A stretch of 64,000 nt of DNA. It comes from UBA2241 sp963777895. Its GTDB lineage: Bacteria > Actinomycetota > Thermoleophilia > UBA2241. This document shows positions 45,688-54,810 of the stretch, piece by piece (within the stretch, counting starts at the first letter, position 1; each line of letters starts with the position of its first letter). The notes beneath the pieces are model-generated. The model worked only from the letters and a program-made list of their open reading frames with translations. It was not told the origin of the DNA and ran no database searches. The stretch is from contig CAVZSF010000003.1 in assembly GCA_963777895.1 (NCBI GenBank), positions 268,284 to 332,283 of the forward strand, in the 5' to 3' direction. Both the position numbers and the translations under genes were made by a program.

Positions 45688-45715
45688 GGGCGGGGAGTGA
45701 AGGCACTCCCCGCCC
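45688..45715. terminator. repeated hairpin element (copy 2)
   Basis: gggcggggagtg (45688-45699), loop aagg, cactccccgccc (45704-45715): identical to the core of the element at 43026-43053. It lies in the 268-bp gap between the Ser/Asp-rich gene and the aminotransferase and probably ends transcription of the former. Confidence 0.7.
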
Positions 45716-45792
45716 GGTCGCGTCCAGACGACGCGGCAGAGCGGCAGGAGGTCGCCGTCGGCTTCGCGTTCCAGACGGATATGCTGTGCGTC

Positions 45793-47150
45793 ATGGACGA
45801 GGACCAGTCAGAGCGGCCGCCCGCCGAGGCGGCCAAGGCGCCGTCCGCGACGCCCCTGCCGCTCGAGTGGGACACCGCCGCGGTGGCGGCCCGCAGGGAG
45901 CGCTTCCTGGCGCCGTCGCTGCGCACCTTCGCCGCCTACGACGAGCCGGTCGTCTGGCAACGCGGCCGCGGCCAGTACCTCTGGGACAATTCGGGGCGCC
46001 GCTACCTCGACTGCATGGCGCAGAACGTCTGCATCAGCGTGGGACATGCGCATCCGGGGGTGCTCGCCGCCGTCGAGGACCAGATGCGCGAGCTCGTACA
46101 CATCACGACGGCGTACCACCACCCCCAGCCTGGGCACTTCGCCGAGGAGTTGATCGGGACGCTGCCCGAGGGCCCCGACTGGGTCGTGCACTTCGTCAAC
46201 AGCGGGGCCGAGGCGGTGGACCTCGCCGTTCTGCTGGCCCGGACGTTCACGCGCAACTACGAGATGCTGACATTGCGCGACGCCTACCACGGCATGCACT
46301 TCGGCGCGATGACCGCCACGGGCTGGCGCAGGCCCATCAGCTCGTGCCGCCTGCGCCCGGCTACGTGCAGGTGATGGCGCCGCATCCGTACCGCGGCCCG
46401 CTGGGCCCGGATGCGGCGCCCTACCTCGACGAGCTCTCGCGTACGCTGCGCACGAACACGAGCGGCGCCGTCGCCGGCCTGCTTGCCGAGCCGATCCAGG
46501 GCTACGGCGGTATCGTCGAGATGCCCGAGGGCTGGCTGCGCGGCGCCGCCGAGCAGGTGCGCGCCGCGGGCGGCGTCCTGATCGTCGACGAGGTGCAGAG
46601 CGGCATGGCCCGCACCGGCAGCCACTTCTGGTGCTTCGAGGCGCACGACGTGATGCCCGACATCGTCGTGACGTCCAAGGGCATCGGCAACGGCTTCCCC
46701 ATCGCCGCCGTGATCGCCCGACGCGAGGTCGCCGAGCCCATGGCAGAGCGGATGTTCTTCAACACCTACGGCGCGAACCCGACCTGCTGCGCCGCGGGTC
46801 GCGCCGTCCTGCGCGCCATCGCGGACGAAGGCATGCAGCGCAACGCGCTCGAGGTCGGCGCGAGGATCCGCGAGGGGTTCGAGCGGCTGGCCGTCCGTCA
46901 CGAGGGCATCGGCGACGTGCGCGGCCGCGGGCTGCTGCTCGGCGTCGACATGGTGCGCGACCGCGAGACGCGCGAGCCAGACGCCGCGGGCGCCGAACGC
47001 GCGCAAGTCGCCCTCCTCGCCCGCGGCGTTGTCGTCGGGCTCTGCGGTCGCGACCACAACGTGCTGAAGGTGAATCCGCCGCTGTGTGTGACTGCTGCGG
47101 ACGCGGACTTCCTGGTCGACGCCCTGGACGCGGTGCTTTCCGAGAGCTGA
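45793..47150 (+). CDS. class III pyridoxal-phosphate aminotransferase, apparent frameshift
   Basis: About 452 residues. NSGRRYLDCMAQNVCISVGHAHP near the N-terminus, FVNSGAEAVDLAV (phosphate-binding turn), LIVDEVQSGMARTG (Asp binding the pyridine N) and VTSKGIGNGFPIAAV (Schiff-base Lys). Resembles alanine-glyoxylate/beta-alanine-pyruvate group enzymes (AGXT2-like); substrate uncertain. The frame shifts near 46325: GAMTATG continues as LAQAHQLVPPAPGYVQVM. Here one base seems missing, the opposite sign to most others. ATG 45793 lies 7 bases after TATGCT, suggesting a leaderless message. Confidence 0.85.
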
Positions 47151-47196
47151 GCGGCAGTGCCGGTTTGTGCTGCTACGGCGCGGGCAAACCGAGCCC

Positions 47197-48346
47197 ATGC
47201 AGCCGGCTCGAGACGACAGGTCAGATGCGTGGGTGCAGGCTCCTGCGGCGGCGACCGGCGCGCCTCACGACGCGGGAGACCCGCGGGAGGCGTCCGCCGC
47301 TCCATCCGTTCCGCCGCAGGTGGAGCCCGCCGACGCAGTGATCGAGGTCCGCGACCTCGTGAAGGTCTACGGGCACGACGCGCGCGCGCTCGACGGCGTC
47401 ACCTTCGGCGTCGCGCGCGGCGAGCTCTTCGGCTTCCTGGGGCCTAACGGCGCCGGCAAGACGACGACGATCCGCATCCTGGCGACGCTGCTTGCGTCCG
47501 ACCGAGGGCACCGCGCGTGTCGCCGGCTTCGACGTGATGACGCAGCCCCACGAGGTGCGGAAGCGGCTCGGCCTGGCGATGCAGACGCCGAGCCTCGACG
47601 CCTTCTCGACGGGGCGCGAGACGCTGGAGCTGGCCGGCCGGCTGCACCGGCTGCCGGCCGGCGAGATCCGCCGTCGCGCCGACGAGCTGCTCGAGCTCAC
47701 CGGGCTGGCGTCGGTGGCCAAGAAGCTCACCGGTACGTACTCCGGCGGCATGAAGCGGCGACTCGATCTGGCGAGCGCCCTGATGCACAGCCCGCCGCTC
47801 CTCATCCTCGACGAACCCACGGAAGGCCTGGATCCCCAGAGCCGCACCGCGCTCTGGGAGGAGCTCGAGCGCATCAGCGCCGAGGGCACGACGATGCTGC
47901 TCACGACGCACTACATGGAGGAAGCCGACCGTCTGTGCTCGCGGCTCGCCATCGTCGACAACGGCAGCATCGTCGTCGAGGGCGCGCCGGCCGACCTCAA
48001 GAAGACGGTCGGCGCCGACTCGGTCGTCCTGCAGTTCGAACCGGGCGATGCAGCTGGGCGGGAGACCGACGACGGTCATGGCGAGGACCAGGTCGCCACG
48101 GTGTGCCGCCTGCTCGAGGACGTGGTGCCGTGCGAGCGCGTGACGCCGCATCCCGCCGGGGTCAGCCTGGCCGTGCCGAACGCCAGCGCCGCGGTGCCCC
48201 AGCTCATGCGGCGCATCGACGGCCACGGCCTGCACATCACCGGGCTGCAGATGAGCGAGCCGAGCCTCGACGACGTCTTCCTGAAGTACACCGGCCGGCA
48301 CATCCGCGAGGAAGCGGCCGACCAGCCCATCATCATGGGGTTCTGA
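47197..48346 (+). CDS. ABC-2 exporter ATP-binding protein (second system), apparent frameshift
   Basis: About 382 residues. A ~45-residue Ala/Pro-rich lead precedes the NBD. Walker A GPNGAGKTTT, signature YSGGMKRRLDLASAL, Walker B LLILDEPTEGLD, then the H-loop TTHYMEE. The frame changes near 47491: IRILATL continues as LRPTEGTARVAGFDV, one surplus base in ctgcttgcg. The C-terminal ~100 residues are a DrrA-like regulatory extension. Precedes its permease by 1 bp. Substrate unknown; drug or polyketide export is typical of this group. Confidence 0.85.
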
Positions 48347-48347
48347 G

Positions 48348-49124
48348 ATGAACGACCTGACGGCCTTCGCCTACGACACGTACTGGCTCGGCCTCCGCAC
48401 CACGCGGCGCTTCTTCCGCGTGCCGGCGAATCTGGTCAGCATCATCTTCTTCCCGCTGATCCAGTTGCTCGTCTTCAGCCAGCTCTACAAGGACATCGTG
48501 CAGCTGCCCGCCTTTGCGACCGACAGCTACCTCTCTTACCTCGCGCCGGGACAGATCGTGTTCGCGTCGTTCCTGGCGGTCGGATGGGCCGGCTACGGCA
48601 TGCTGGTCGAGTACCGCAGCGGCTATCTCGACAAGCTGCGCTCGACGCCGATCGCCCGCATGTCGATCCTCGCCGGCGAGATGGTGCCGCTCTTCTTCGA
48701 GGCGGCGATCATGGCCGGCGTCCTGCTCGGCGTGAGCCTGCTGCTGGGCGCGACTCTCGAGACCGGCTTAGGCGGCCTGCTCATCATCCTCGCCCTGTCT
48801 GGCCTCTTCGGCATCGCCTTCGCCGGCGTGAGCTTCATCGCCGCGCTGCTGACGAAGAGCGAGCAGGCCGCCAGCGCCCTCTCGCTGCTGATGTTCCCGG
48901 TGGTCTTCATCTCGACGGCCTTCGTGCCGCGGGAGCTCATGCCGGGCTGGATGCAGTCGGTGAACGACTTCAACCCGGTGACCTTCCAGATCGAGGCGAT
49001 CCGCTCTCTGATGACGGAGGGCTACGACTGGAACGCGATCGGCAAGGCCGTGCTGTCGCTTCTGATCGTCGGGGTGATCTTGCAGGCCGGGACGCTGCTC
49101 GCCTTCCGGCGGCTGGCGCGCTGA
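48348..49124 (+). CDS. ABC-2 exporter permease (second system)
   Basis: 258 residues, six helices. FRVPANLVSIIFFPLIQLLVFSQLY at the start (in part VSIIFFPLIQLL), EYRSGYLDKLRSTPI is the conserved coupling loop, ISTAFVPRELMPGWMQSVNDFNP (quoted in part as MPGWMQSVNDFNP) is the DrrB-type C-terminal motif. Pairs with the ATPase directly upstream. Confidence 0.87.
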   Translation: MNDLTAFAYDTYWLGLRTTRRFFRVPANLVSIIFFPLIQLLVFSQLYKDIVQLPAFATDSYLSYLAPGQIVFASFLAVGWAGYGMLVEYRSGYLDKLRSTPIARMSILAGEMVPLFFEAAIMAGVLLGVSLLLGATLETGLGGLLIILALSGLFGIAFAGVSFIAALLTKSEQAASALSLLMFPVVFISTAFVPRELMPGWMQSVNDFNPVTFQIEAIRSLMTEGYDWNAIGKAVLSLLIVGVILQAGTLLAFRRLAR

Positions 49125-49215
49125 GGACGACGAGCGGTTAGGCCGCCGTCACCTTCCGGGCATCGTCCCTGCTGTCGGGCGTTCGCGCCAAGCCACGTCG
49201 CAGAGGAGCACCACG

Positions 49216-49617
49216 ATGGAGAACCACATCGTCTGGGCAGACATCCCGGTCACGGATCTGGAGCGCGCCATGAAGTTCTACGGCGCCGTACTGCAGTGCG
49301 AGTTCGAGAAGATGGAGGGCATGGACGGGATCGCGCTCCCCAAGGCGCCCGAGGGCGTGGAGGGCATGCCCGAGGGTCAGTTCCCGGTGAGCTTCGACCT
49401 GGCGAAAACGGAGCAGACGAAGCCGGGCATGGATGGCACCACGATCTACCTGAACAGCCTCGGCGACCCCGAGGGGATGCTGCAGCGCGCCGCGGCCGCC
49501 GGCGGCGAGATCCTCATGCCGGTGCAGGACATGGGCCAGATGGTCGGCTTCATCGGCTTCTTCAAGGATACGGAAGGCAACCGCATCGGCGTGCACAAGT
49601 CGCCCGAGATGTCGTGA
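49216..49617 (+). CDS. VOC-family (glyoxalase-fold) protein
   Basis: 133 residues, two beta-alpha-beta-beta-beta modules: HIVWADIPVTDLERAMKFYG starts the first, DPEGMLQRAAAAGGEIL and GFFKDTEGNRIGVHKS the second. The His in HIVWADIP and Glu in TEGNRIGVH could be metal ligands. Members include glyoxalases, dioxygenases and antibiotic-binding proteins; function here unknown. GAGGAGC precedes ATG. Followed by a hairpin. Confidence 0.8.
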   Translation: MENHIVWADIPVTDLERAMKFYGAVLQCEFEKMEGMDGIALPKAPEGVEGMPEGQFPVSFDLAKTEQTKPGMDGTTIYLNSLGDPEGMLQRAAAAGGEILMPVQDMGQMVGFIGFFKDTEGNRIGVHKSPEMS

Positions 49618-49621
49618 GGGA

Positions 49622-49653
49622 GGGGGCGGCGCGCCGTCAGGCGCGCCGCCCCC
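49622..49653. terminator. GC hairpin after VOC gene
   Basis: gggggcggcgcgcc (49622-49635), loop gtca, complementary arm 49640-49653: 14-bp perfect stem, 4 bp after the VOC stop and 39 bp from the convergent phosphodiesterase end. Could serve both directions; no U-run. Confidence 0.6.
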
Positions 49654-49721
49654 CAATCAGTCTCGCCGGTCGGCCAGCGGGAGGAACCCAATCAGTCTCG
49701 CCGGTCGGCCAGCGGAAGGAA
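49652..49721. repeat. 35-bp tandem duplication at a gene end
   Basis: Copies 49652-49686 and 49687-49721 match at 34 of 35 positions. The second copy covers the last codons and stop of the phosphodiesterase gene (RFLPLADRRD); the first is the downstream duplicate. Confidence 0.9.
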
Positions 49722-50313
49722 CCGCACGCTGAGGCCGTTGCCGGTCTTTTCGACGATGGCCACGGTCGGGCCGTCGTCTTCTTCCTCGGGCGAGCTCGCC
49801 GTGCCCGGGTTGAGGTGCAGCACACCGTCGATCCAGGCGGCCGAGGGCACGTGCTCGTGTCCCCAGACCACGAGGTCGAAGTCGGCGAGCGAGAGCTTGC
49901 CGCGCACAAGCCGCTTCAGCAGCCGCTTCGGCTTGTGGCCCACGACGAAGCGCACGCCGCCGACCTCGCCCGTGACCTCGCGCGGCAGGTCGCCGGCGAC
50001 CTCCGGCTTGTCCAGGTTGCCGGCGACCGCCGTGACCGGCGCGACGGCTTTGAGCCGCGGCAGCACGCCGGCGTCCATGACGTCGCCGGCGTGGATGATG
50101 TGGTCGACGCCGGCGAACAGCTTGAGGATGGCGGGGTCGAAGTAGCCGTGCGTATCGGAGAGCACGCCGATGCGCAGCGCCTTGGGGCGCGGCGGCCGCC
50201 TTGCTTGGCCGCTGCCGGCTCGGCGCGGTCTTGGCGGGCGCCGCCTTCGTGGTCTTGGCAGGCGCCGCCTTCGTGGCCGGCCGCCGGCGGGACGGTGACT
50301 TCTTGACCATCAT
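49692..50313 (-). CDS. YfcE/MJ0936-type metallophosphodiesterase with Lys/Ala/Pro N-terminal tail, apparent frameshift
   Basis: Catalytic part ~157 residues: LRIGVLSDTHGYFDPAI, IIHAGDVMD, AGNLDKPE, VVGHKPK, VVWGHEHVPS and LNPGTAS are the calcineurin-like metal motifs in order. A GGAGGG site precedes ATG 50313, and that frame codes a basic tail with KAAPAKTTKAAPAKTA before running out of frame; near 50175 one surplus C in gcgccccaagg moves it to the catalytic frame. If that is a sequencing error the protein has ~200 residues; otherwise the enzyme starts at GTG 50165. The tail could bind nucleic acid. Confidence 0.75.
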
Positions 50314-50508
50314 GACCCTCCGCGACGGATGGGGCGCGATGGGATCACCGCGGCCCTCTGCACCGGACGATACCCAGGACGAGGATGACCACCCCCTGTA
50401 AGCGGCAGAAGACCTGGGGGGCTCGCGCGCGCAGTCTACAGTCACCGGAGGCCGCCTTCAGCAGAAGGGGTATGAGGAGGTCGAGTAGCACCATCCCCGG
50501 AGGACCAC

Positions 50509-50904
50509 ATGGCAGAGAAGACACACATCACGCACGTGAGGACGGTCGCCATCCCCGTGACCGACCAGGACCGGGCGCTCGACTTCTACGTCGGCACGCT
50601 CGGCTTTGAGAAGCGCATGGACGCCACCTTCGGGGGCGGGCGGCGCTGGATCGAGGTAGCGCCGCCCCGTTCGTCGGCGAGCATCGCGCTGGCCCCGCTG
50701 GGCCCCGGTGGGGTCTGCGGCGTGGACACCGGCATCCGCCTCGTGACCGAGGACGCCGAGGCGGACCATGCCGCGCTGCGTGCCGAGGGCGTCGAGATGG
50801 ACGGCGAGGTCCTCCACTTCGAGGGGGCCCCGCCCATGTTCTCGCTGCGCGATCCCGACAGGAACCTGCTCTACGTGGTCGAGATGATGGAGCCGGCCGC
50901 GTAG
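50509..50904 (+). CDS. VOC-family protein (glyoxalase/dioxygenase fold)
   Basis: 131 residues. HVRTVAIPVTDQDRALDFYVGTL begins the fold (in part VAIPVTDQDRALDFY), and FSLRDPDRNLLYVVE is the usual second-metal-ligand strand. GGIRLV-type VDTGIRLVTEDAEADHAALR separates the halves. Resembles proteins annotated as lyase or bleomycin-resistance-like; ligand unknown. GGAGGACCAC precedes ATG. Confidence 0.8.
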   Translation: MAEKTHITHVRTVAIPVTDQDRALDFYVGTLGFEKRMDATFGGGRRWIEVAPPRSSASIALAPLGPGGVCGVDTGIRLVTEDAEADHAALRAEGVEMDGEVLHFEGAPPMFSLRDPDRNLLYVVEMMEPAA

Positions 50905-50982
50905 TCCGGTACGCCTTCCCGAGTCGCGGCCGGGCGGGCCCTCAGCGCGGCGACGCCCGCGGTGCGTCCGGCGCCTCGCTGG

Positions 50983-51036
50983 TTGACGTTCTTCCTCCTC
51001 TTCTTCTAGGATGTACCGAGAAACGCATATCGTTTC
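50983..51036 (+). promoter_or_regulatory. sigma-70-type promoter with TetR operator
   Basis: TTGACG (50983-50988), 18-bp spacer, TAGGAT (51007-51012). Directly downstream is gaaacg-catat-cgtttc (51020-51036), a palindrome with 6-bp arms overlapping the likely transcription start, placed to let the TetR protein encoded at 51090 repress itself and the flavodoxin gene. Confidence 0.65.
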
Positions 51037-51089
51037 CGGGGATTAGCTGCAGAAGCAGCGCCCGCGCATCGATGAGACGGAGGAGACAC

Positions 51090-51647
51090 GTGCCGGCCAC
51101 CAAGGACGAGATCGCCACGAAGTTCATGGAGCTGGCCGTCCGCTACGGGTTCAAGCGGACCGCCGTCGAGGACGTGGCGCGCGAGCTGCGCATCTCGAAG
51201 AAGACCATCTACGAGCACTTCGCGAGCAAGGACGAGCTGCGTCGCTACGCTCTCGAGCTGTGGGCGCGCGGGCAGCGCGCCCGCGTCGAGTCGCAGTTGA
51301 CCGAGAGGAGCGCGCTCGCGCGTATCGAGCAGGCGGTCGGCGTTGCGCTGGCCGACGCGCGGGCCTTCTACGCGGGGCCGCATGCGGAGATGGATGTAGC
51401 GCCCGAGCTCACCGCCCAGGTCAACGACCTGGTGTTCGCGCCGATGCTCCGCGACCTGCTGGTCGAGGGAGTCGACGGGGGCGAGTTCGACGTCCCCGAC
51501 TGCGATGCGATGGCGCTGTTCGCCGTCGCCATGGGCACCGAGGCGGTGCGGATGATCGAGGACGACCCGGAGAGTCATCCCGAGGAGGTCCTGCTCGATG
51601 CCGTGCGGCGGCTGATCTTGGGTGTGAGTGACGGGAGCAAGTCGTGA
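51090..51647 (+). CDS. TetR-family regulator
   Basis: About 185 residues. Helix-turn-helix at the N-terminus (TKDEIATKFMELAVRYGFKRT, then VEDVARELRISKKTIYEHFASK); C-terminal all-helical ligand domain without recognised family. GTG 51090 is favoured since GGAGGAG lies 6 bases before it. Overlaps the flavodoxin gene start (GTGA), so both are in one operon; the palindrome at 51020 is the likely operator. Confidence 0.85.
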   Translation: MPATKDEIATKFMELAVRYGFKRTAVEDVARELRISKKTIYEHFASKDELRRYALELWARGQRARVESQLTERSALARIEQAVGVALADARAFYAGPHAEMDVAPELTAQVNDLVFAPMLRDLLVEGVDGGEFDVPDCDAMALFAVAMGTEAVRMIEDDPESHPEEVLLDAVRRLILGVSDGSKS

Positions 51648-52237
51648 GGGGGATGGACGAGATGGCGGGGATGGACGAGATGGCGGGGATGGACGAGATG
51701 AAGCGGCATGACGAGAGCGCGACACACGACGAGATCGCCGGCCGGGTGCTGGTCGCCTACGCGACGCGGTACGGATCGACGGCGGAGGTGGCCGAGGCGG
51801 TCGGCGCGCGTCTGAGCGAGCGGGGGCTCGCCGTCGACGTGAAACCGGTGAAGGAGGCGCGCCCGGACGACGGCTACGACGCCGTCGTCTTCGGCGCGCC
51901 CTTCTACGTCGGCAACCTGCTCAAGGACGCGCAGAAGTGGCTCGAACAGCAGCGGCCGGCGCTCGAGAAGCGGCCGGTCGCGATCTTCGCGCTCGGCCCC
52001 ACGAGCGCCGCCGACGACCTCGCCGAGGCGAGCAAGCAGCTCGCCAAGGCGCTCGAAAAGCTGCCCTGGCTGCATCCGGTCTGCGCACAGATGTTCGTCG
52101 GCAAGTACGACCCGGCGAAGGTGCGCGGCTGCGACAAGATCCTGACGAAGCTGCCGGCGAGTCCCCTGCACGGTCTCGGCCCCCACGACGACCGCGACTG
52201 GGACGCGATCGCCGCCTGGGCCGACGAGCTGACCTGA
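51644..52237 (+). CDS. flavodoxin-domain protein (protoporphyrinogen oxidase HemG-like fold)
   Basis: About 197 residues. An FMN-binding loop VLVAYATRYGSTAEVAEAVG with T-x-Y-G-S-T, FGAPFYVGNLLKDAQKWLE, and the GPTSAADDL turn match the flavodoxin_5/HemG-like group. The N-terminus holds three copies of an 18-bp repeat giving MDEMAG-MDEMAG-MDEMKR; any of several starts (GTG 51644, ATG 51653, 51671, 51689) is possible. Might reduce a quinone or act in oxidative stress. Co-transcribed with the TetR gene. Confidence 0.75.
   Translation: MRGMDEMAGMDEMAGMDEMKRHDESATHDEIAGRVLVAYATRYGSTAEVAEAVGARLSERGLAVDVKPVKEARPDDGYDAVVFGAPFYVGNLLKDAQKWLEQQRPALEKRPVAIFALGPTSAADDLAEASKQLAKALEKLPWLHPVCAQMFVGKYDPAKVRGCDKILTKLPASPLHGLGPHDDRDWDAIAAWADELT
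51653..51706. repeat. three 18-bp tandem repeats at gene start
   Basis: atggacgagatggcgggg at 51653 and 51671, third diverged copy from 51689. Each has an in-frame ATG and, with the G-run before it, a possible ribosome site, so copy-number change would alter the N-terminus without shifting frame. Confidence 0.85.
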
Positions 52238-52375
52238 GAGGCGTCAAGGACAACGGCGAGGAGCGTGGACGGCAGCGTCACCCGGCCCTAGTATGGCCTC
52301 GCTGAGCGGCTGTCGCCGGACCGGCCGGCAGCCGACTGCGCAACAGACATCTCGGGGGCAGACGGGAGGGTCATC

Positions 52376-53693
52376 ATGCGCAAGATGCTACTGGCGGCGG
52401 TCGCCGCCGCTCTACTCGCCGCGCTACTCGCCGTCACGTGGACGGCGCAGGCCGCGCCGCCGCCGCAGGGCCCTCCGGGGCTGGCGAAGGCGATCGCGGC
52501 CCAGGAGAGGCACAACCCGCAACTGCTGACCACGCGCGGCGTGGTCGGGACCGCCGTCGGCCTGGCGCCGGGACGGGCGGGCCATCGTCAGGGTCTTCAC
52601 CCTGAAGTCGGGAGCCGGCCGTCTGCCGGCCTTCGTCGACGGCGTGCCCGTGGTAGCGCAAGCCACCGGCAAGCTCATGGCGCTGAAGAGGAGGCCTCGG
52701 CCGAACGACCCGCCCGTGGTCGCCATCACCAGTCCGGCGCAGGGGGCGCAGTTCGCGTCCGGTGAGCTCGTCAGCTTTGCGGCCACCGCGCAGGACAAGC
52801 AAAACGGCGACCTCTCCATGGATCTGGTCTGGACCTCCAGCATCGACGGCCCTCTCGGCAGCGGAGCGGGCTTCTCTCGACCGCTCAACGACGGCATGCA
52901 CACGATCACGGCGTCCGTGGCCGATGCGCAGGGCGCCATCGGCCAGGCATCCGTCTCGATCGCCGTCGGCACTGTGTCCCACCAGACCACGGATCTCTGG
53001 GAACGCCCCGTGCCCATCGGCGTGTCGACCGGCAACTACCAGAGCGTCTCCGCCGGCACCATCGCGTGCCGCGTGCGCGACGCTGCCGGCAACCTCTACG
53101 CGCTGAGCAACACGCACGTCTTCGCACCGAACGACATCACCGGCCAGAGTGAGATCGGCGACATCGTCACGCAGCCCGGTCTCTACGACGTCTCCACGCA
53201 CGTGTACGACGCGAACCTGCGGATCGGGGCCGTCGCCGCTTACAAGTCGATCAACGGCAGCATCTTCGCCACCAACCAGATCGACGCCGCGATCGCCCGT
53301 ATCGACGCTGGTGCGCTCGGCACGTCGACCCCCATGACGCTCGGCGGGTACGGCGCGCCGAACAGCGTGACCAGGCCGGCGGCGGTCAACATGGCGGTGC
53401 AGAAGTTCGGCCGGAGCACCCAGCTCACGCATGGGACCATCACCGGGATCAACGCCACCATGATCGTGGCCTACGCCGACGACTGGTATGCCTTCTTCAC
53501 GGGCCAGATCGTCGTCGAGACCCCCGGCGCGTTCATCCAGCCTGGGGACTCCGGGTCTCTGCTGGTGACCGATGACGCTGCTGCCAACCCGGTCGGTCTT
53601 GTGTTCTCCGGCAACGCCGACGGCACCATGACTCTCGCGAATCCGATCGACGGCGTGCTCCAGTACTTCCACGTCACCGTCGACGGAACGTGA
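52376..53693 (+). CDS. exported trypsin-like serine protease of NAL1-like type, apparent frameshift
   Basis: About 439 residues. Signal peptide LLAAVAAALLAALLAVTWTAQA; then an N-terminal domain GVVGTAVGLAPDGRAIVRVF, a Big/Ig-like domain (VVAITSPAQGAQFASGELV, about 115-205) and a chymotrypsin-fold protease: SAGTIACRVRDAAGNLYALSNTHVF (His), an Asp in QIDAAIARID, and QPGDSGSLLV (Ser). The frame changes near 52570 in ccgggacggg (GLAP continues as DGRAIVRVFTLK). The same N-terminal domain recurs in the next small gene. Confidence 0.75.
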
Positions 53694-53771
53694 TGGACTT
53701 GGGGCGCATTCAGGCGCACCCGGCGGGCTGGTGCCGGTCGGCGTCGTTGACGGCGACAGAATGACGAGCGG

Positions 53772-54002
53772 ATGCGGATGCCCGACGAGCGGATAGGCGC
53801 CGTCCTTGCCCGGCATGCGCAGGCGCTGGTCTCACTGGCTGGGGTCGTCGGCGTGGCCGAAGGGGAGGCCGACGGGAGGCCGTGCATCATGGTCTATGTG
53901 ATCGAGATGAACCCGAGCCTGGAGCGGCAGATCCCCACCGAACTCGAGGGATGGCCGGTCGTCGCGCGTGAGAGCGGGGAGATCCGGGCAGTCGATGACT
54001 AG
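53772..54002 (+). CDS. small protein homologous to the protease's N-terminal domain
   Basis: 76 residues. LVSLAGVVGVAEGEADGRPCIMVYVI and ELEGWPVVARESGEIRA line up with the protease's GVVGTAVGLAPDGRAIVRVF and VDGVPVVAQATGKLMA. No signal peptide, no catalytic residues. It is thus a free-standing copy of that domain, possibly a cytoplasmic partner or chaperone for the protease, or a product of duplication. ATG 53772 or 53778. Inferred role only. Confidence 0.55.
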   Translation: MRMPDERIGAVLARHAQALVSLAGVVGVAEGEADGRPCIMVYVIEMNPSLERQIPTELEGWPVVARESGEIRAVDD

Positions 54003-54035
54003 AGCACTGCCGCACCAAGGTGAAAGGACACGGCG

Positions 54036-54413
54036 ATGAACACGGTGATCCACTTCGAGCTCGCTTCACCTGACCCCGAGAAGGAAGTCGCCTTCTTCCA
54101 GTCGCTCTTCGGCTGGGAAGCCCAGCGGTGGGGCGAGGAGGAGTACTGGCTGGTCGACACCGGCAGAGGCGAGCACGAGCCGGGCATCAACGGCGCCATC
54201 ATGCCGCTGGGCATGCCGGACCAGCCGCGCGTGGTGAACACGGTCTCCGTGGACGATCTCGACGCCTCACTCGCCAGCGCGACCGCCGCCGGCGCCACCG
54301 TGGCGATGGAGAAGCAGGAGGTGCCGAACGTCGGCTGGGTCGCCTACGTGGTCTCGCCGACCGGCATCGTCTTCGGGATGCTCCAGCCGGTGCCCGGCTC
54401 GACGCCGGAGTGA
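54036..54413 (+). CDS. VOC-family protein (glyoxalase-like)
   Basis: 125 residues. VIHFELASPDPEKEVAFFQSLFGWEAQRW opens the fold (in part HFELASPDPEKEVAFFQ), GINGAIMPLG and VPNVGWVAYVVSPTGIVFGMLQP end it. The pattern resembles the hydroxylase-like VOC group often found with YCII and monooxygenase-like small proteins, as here. GAAAGGAC precedes ATG. Function unknown. Confidence 0.8.
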   Translation: MNTVIHFELASPDPEKEVAFFQSLFGWEAQRWGEEEYWLVDTGRGEHEPGINGAIMPLGMPDQPRVVNTVSVDDLDASLASATAAGATVAMEKQEVPNVGWVAYVVSPTGIVFGMLQPVPGSTPE

Positions 54414-54423
54414 GGTAGCTCGG

Positions 54424-54810
54424 CTAGGCTTCGGGTCGCCTCAGCTCGAGGTAGGTCCGCTCGCCCTTGGCCCACGCCCGCAGGTTGCTGAGGCGTTCGC
54501 CGCCGTCGCCGTGCTCCGGGTCGGCGAACGCCTCCCGCAGCATCGCGCACGGCACCTCCGCGCAGAGCCCGCAGTGCTCGAGGCCGCGGCCGATGGCACA
54601 CCCCGCCATGCGGCACTCGCCCCAGAACGGCTTGCCCGCGACTGCGCGACAGCCCGGGCAGCCCGTCCGCTCGCGCCAACTACAGGCGCCGCAGTAGGCG
54701 CCGCACATCGCGATGAGGGCCTCGTCGAAGACAGGCTGGTCCGCAGCCGGCTCGACCGTCACGCCCTCGTCCTGCATGGGCGTTACATCCTCGTCCTGCG
54801 TCGGTGTCAC
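54424..54810 (-). CDS. DUF3795-type cysteine-rich protein
   Basis: 128 residues. CGAYCGACSWRERTGCPGCR then CRMAGCAIGRGLEHCGLCAEVPC, the Cys spacing of DUF3795, likely a zinc or iron-sulfur site. YLELRRPE ends it. GTG 54810 overlaps the stop of the upstream small gene (GTGA). The start region has a 24-bp duplication (VTPTQDED, VTPMQDEG). Function unknown. Confidence 0.75.
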   Translation of the reverse strand: MTPTQDEDVTPMQDEGVTVEPAADQPVFDEALIAMCGAYCGACSWRERTGCPGCRAVAGKPFWGECRMAGCAIGRGLEHCGLCAEVPCAMLREAFADPEHGDGGERLSNLRAWAKGERTYLELRRPEA

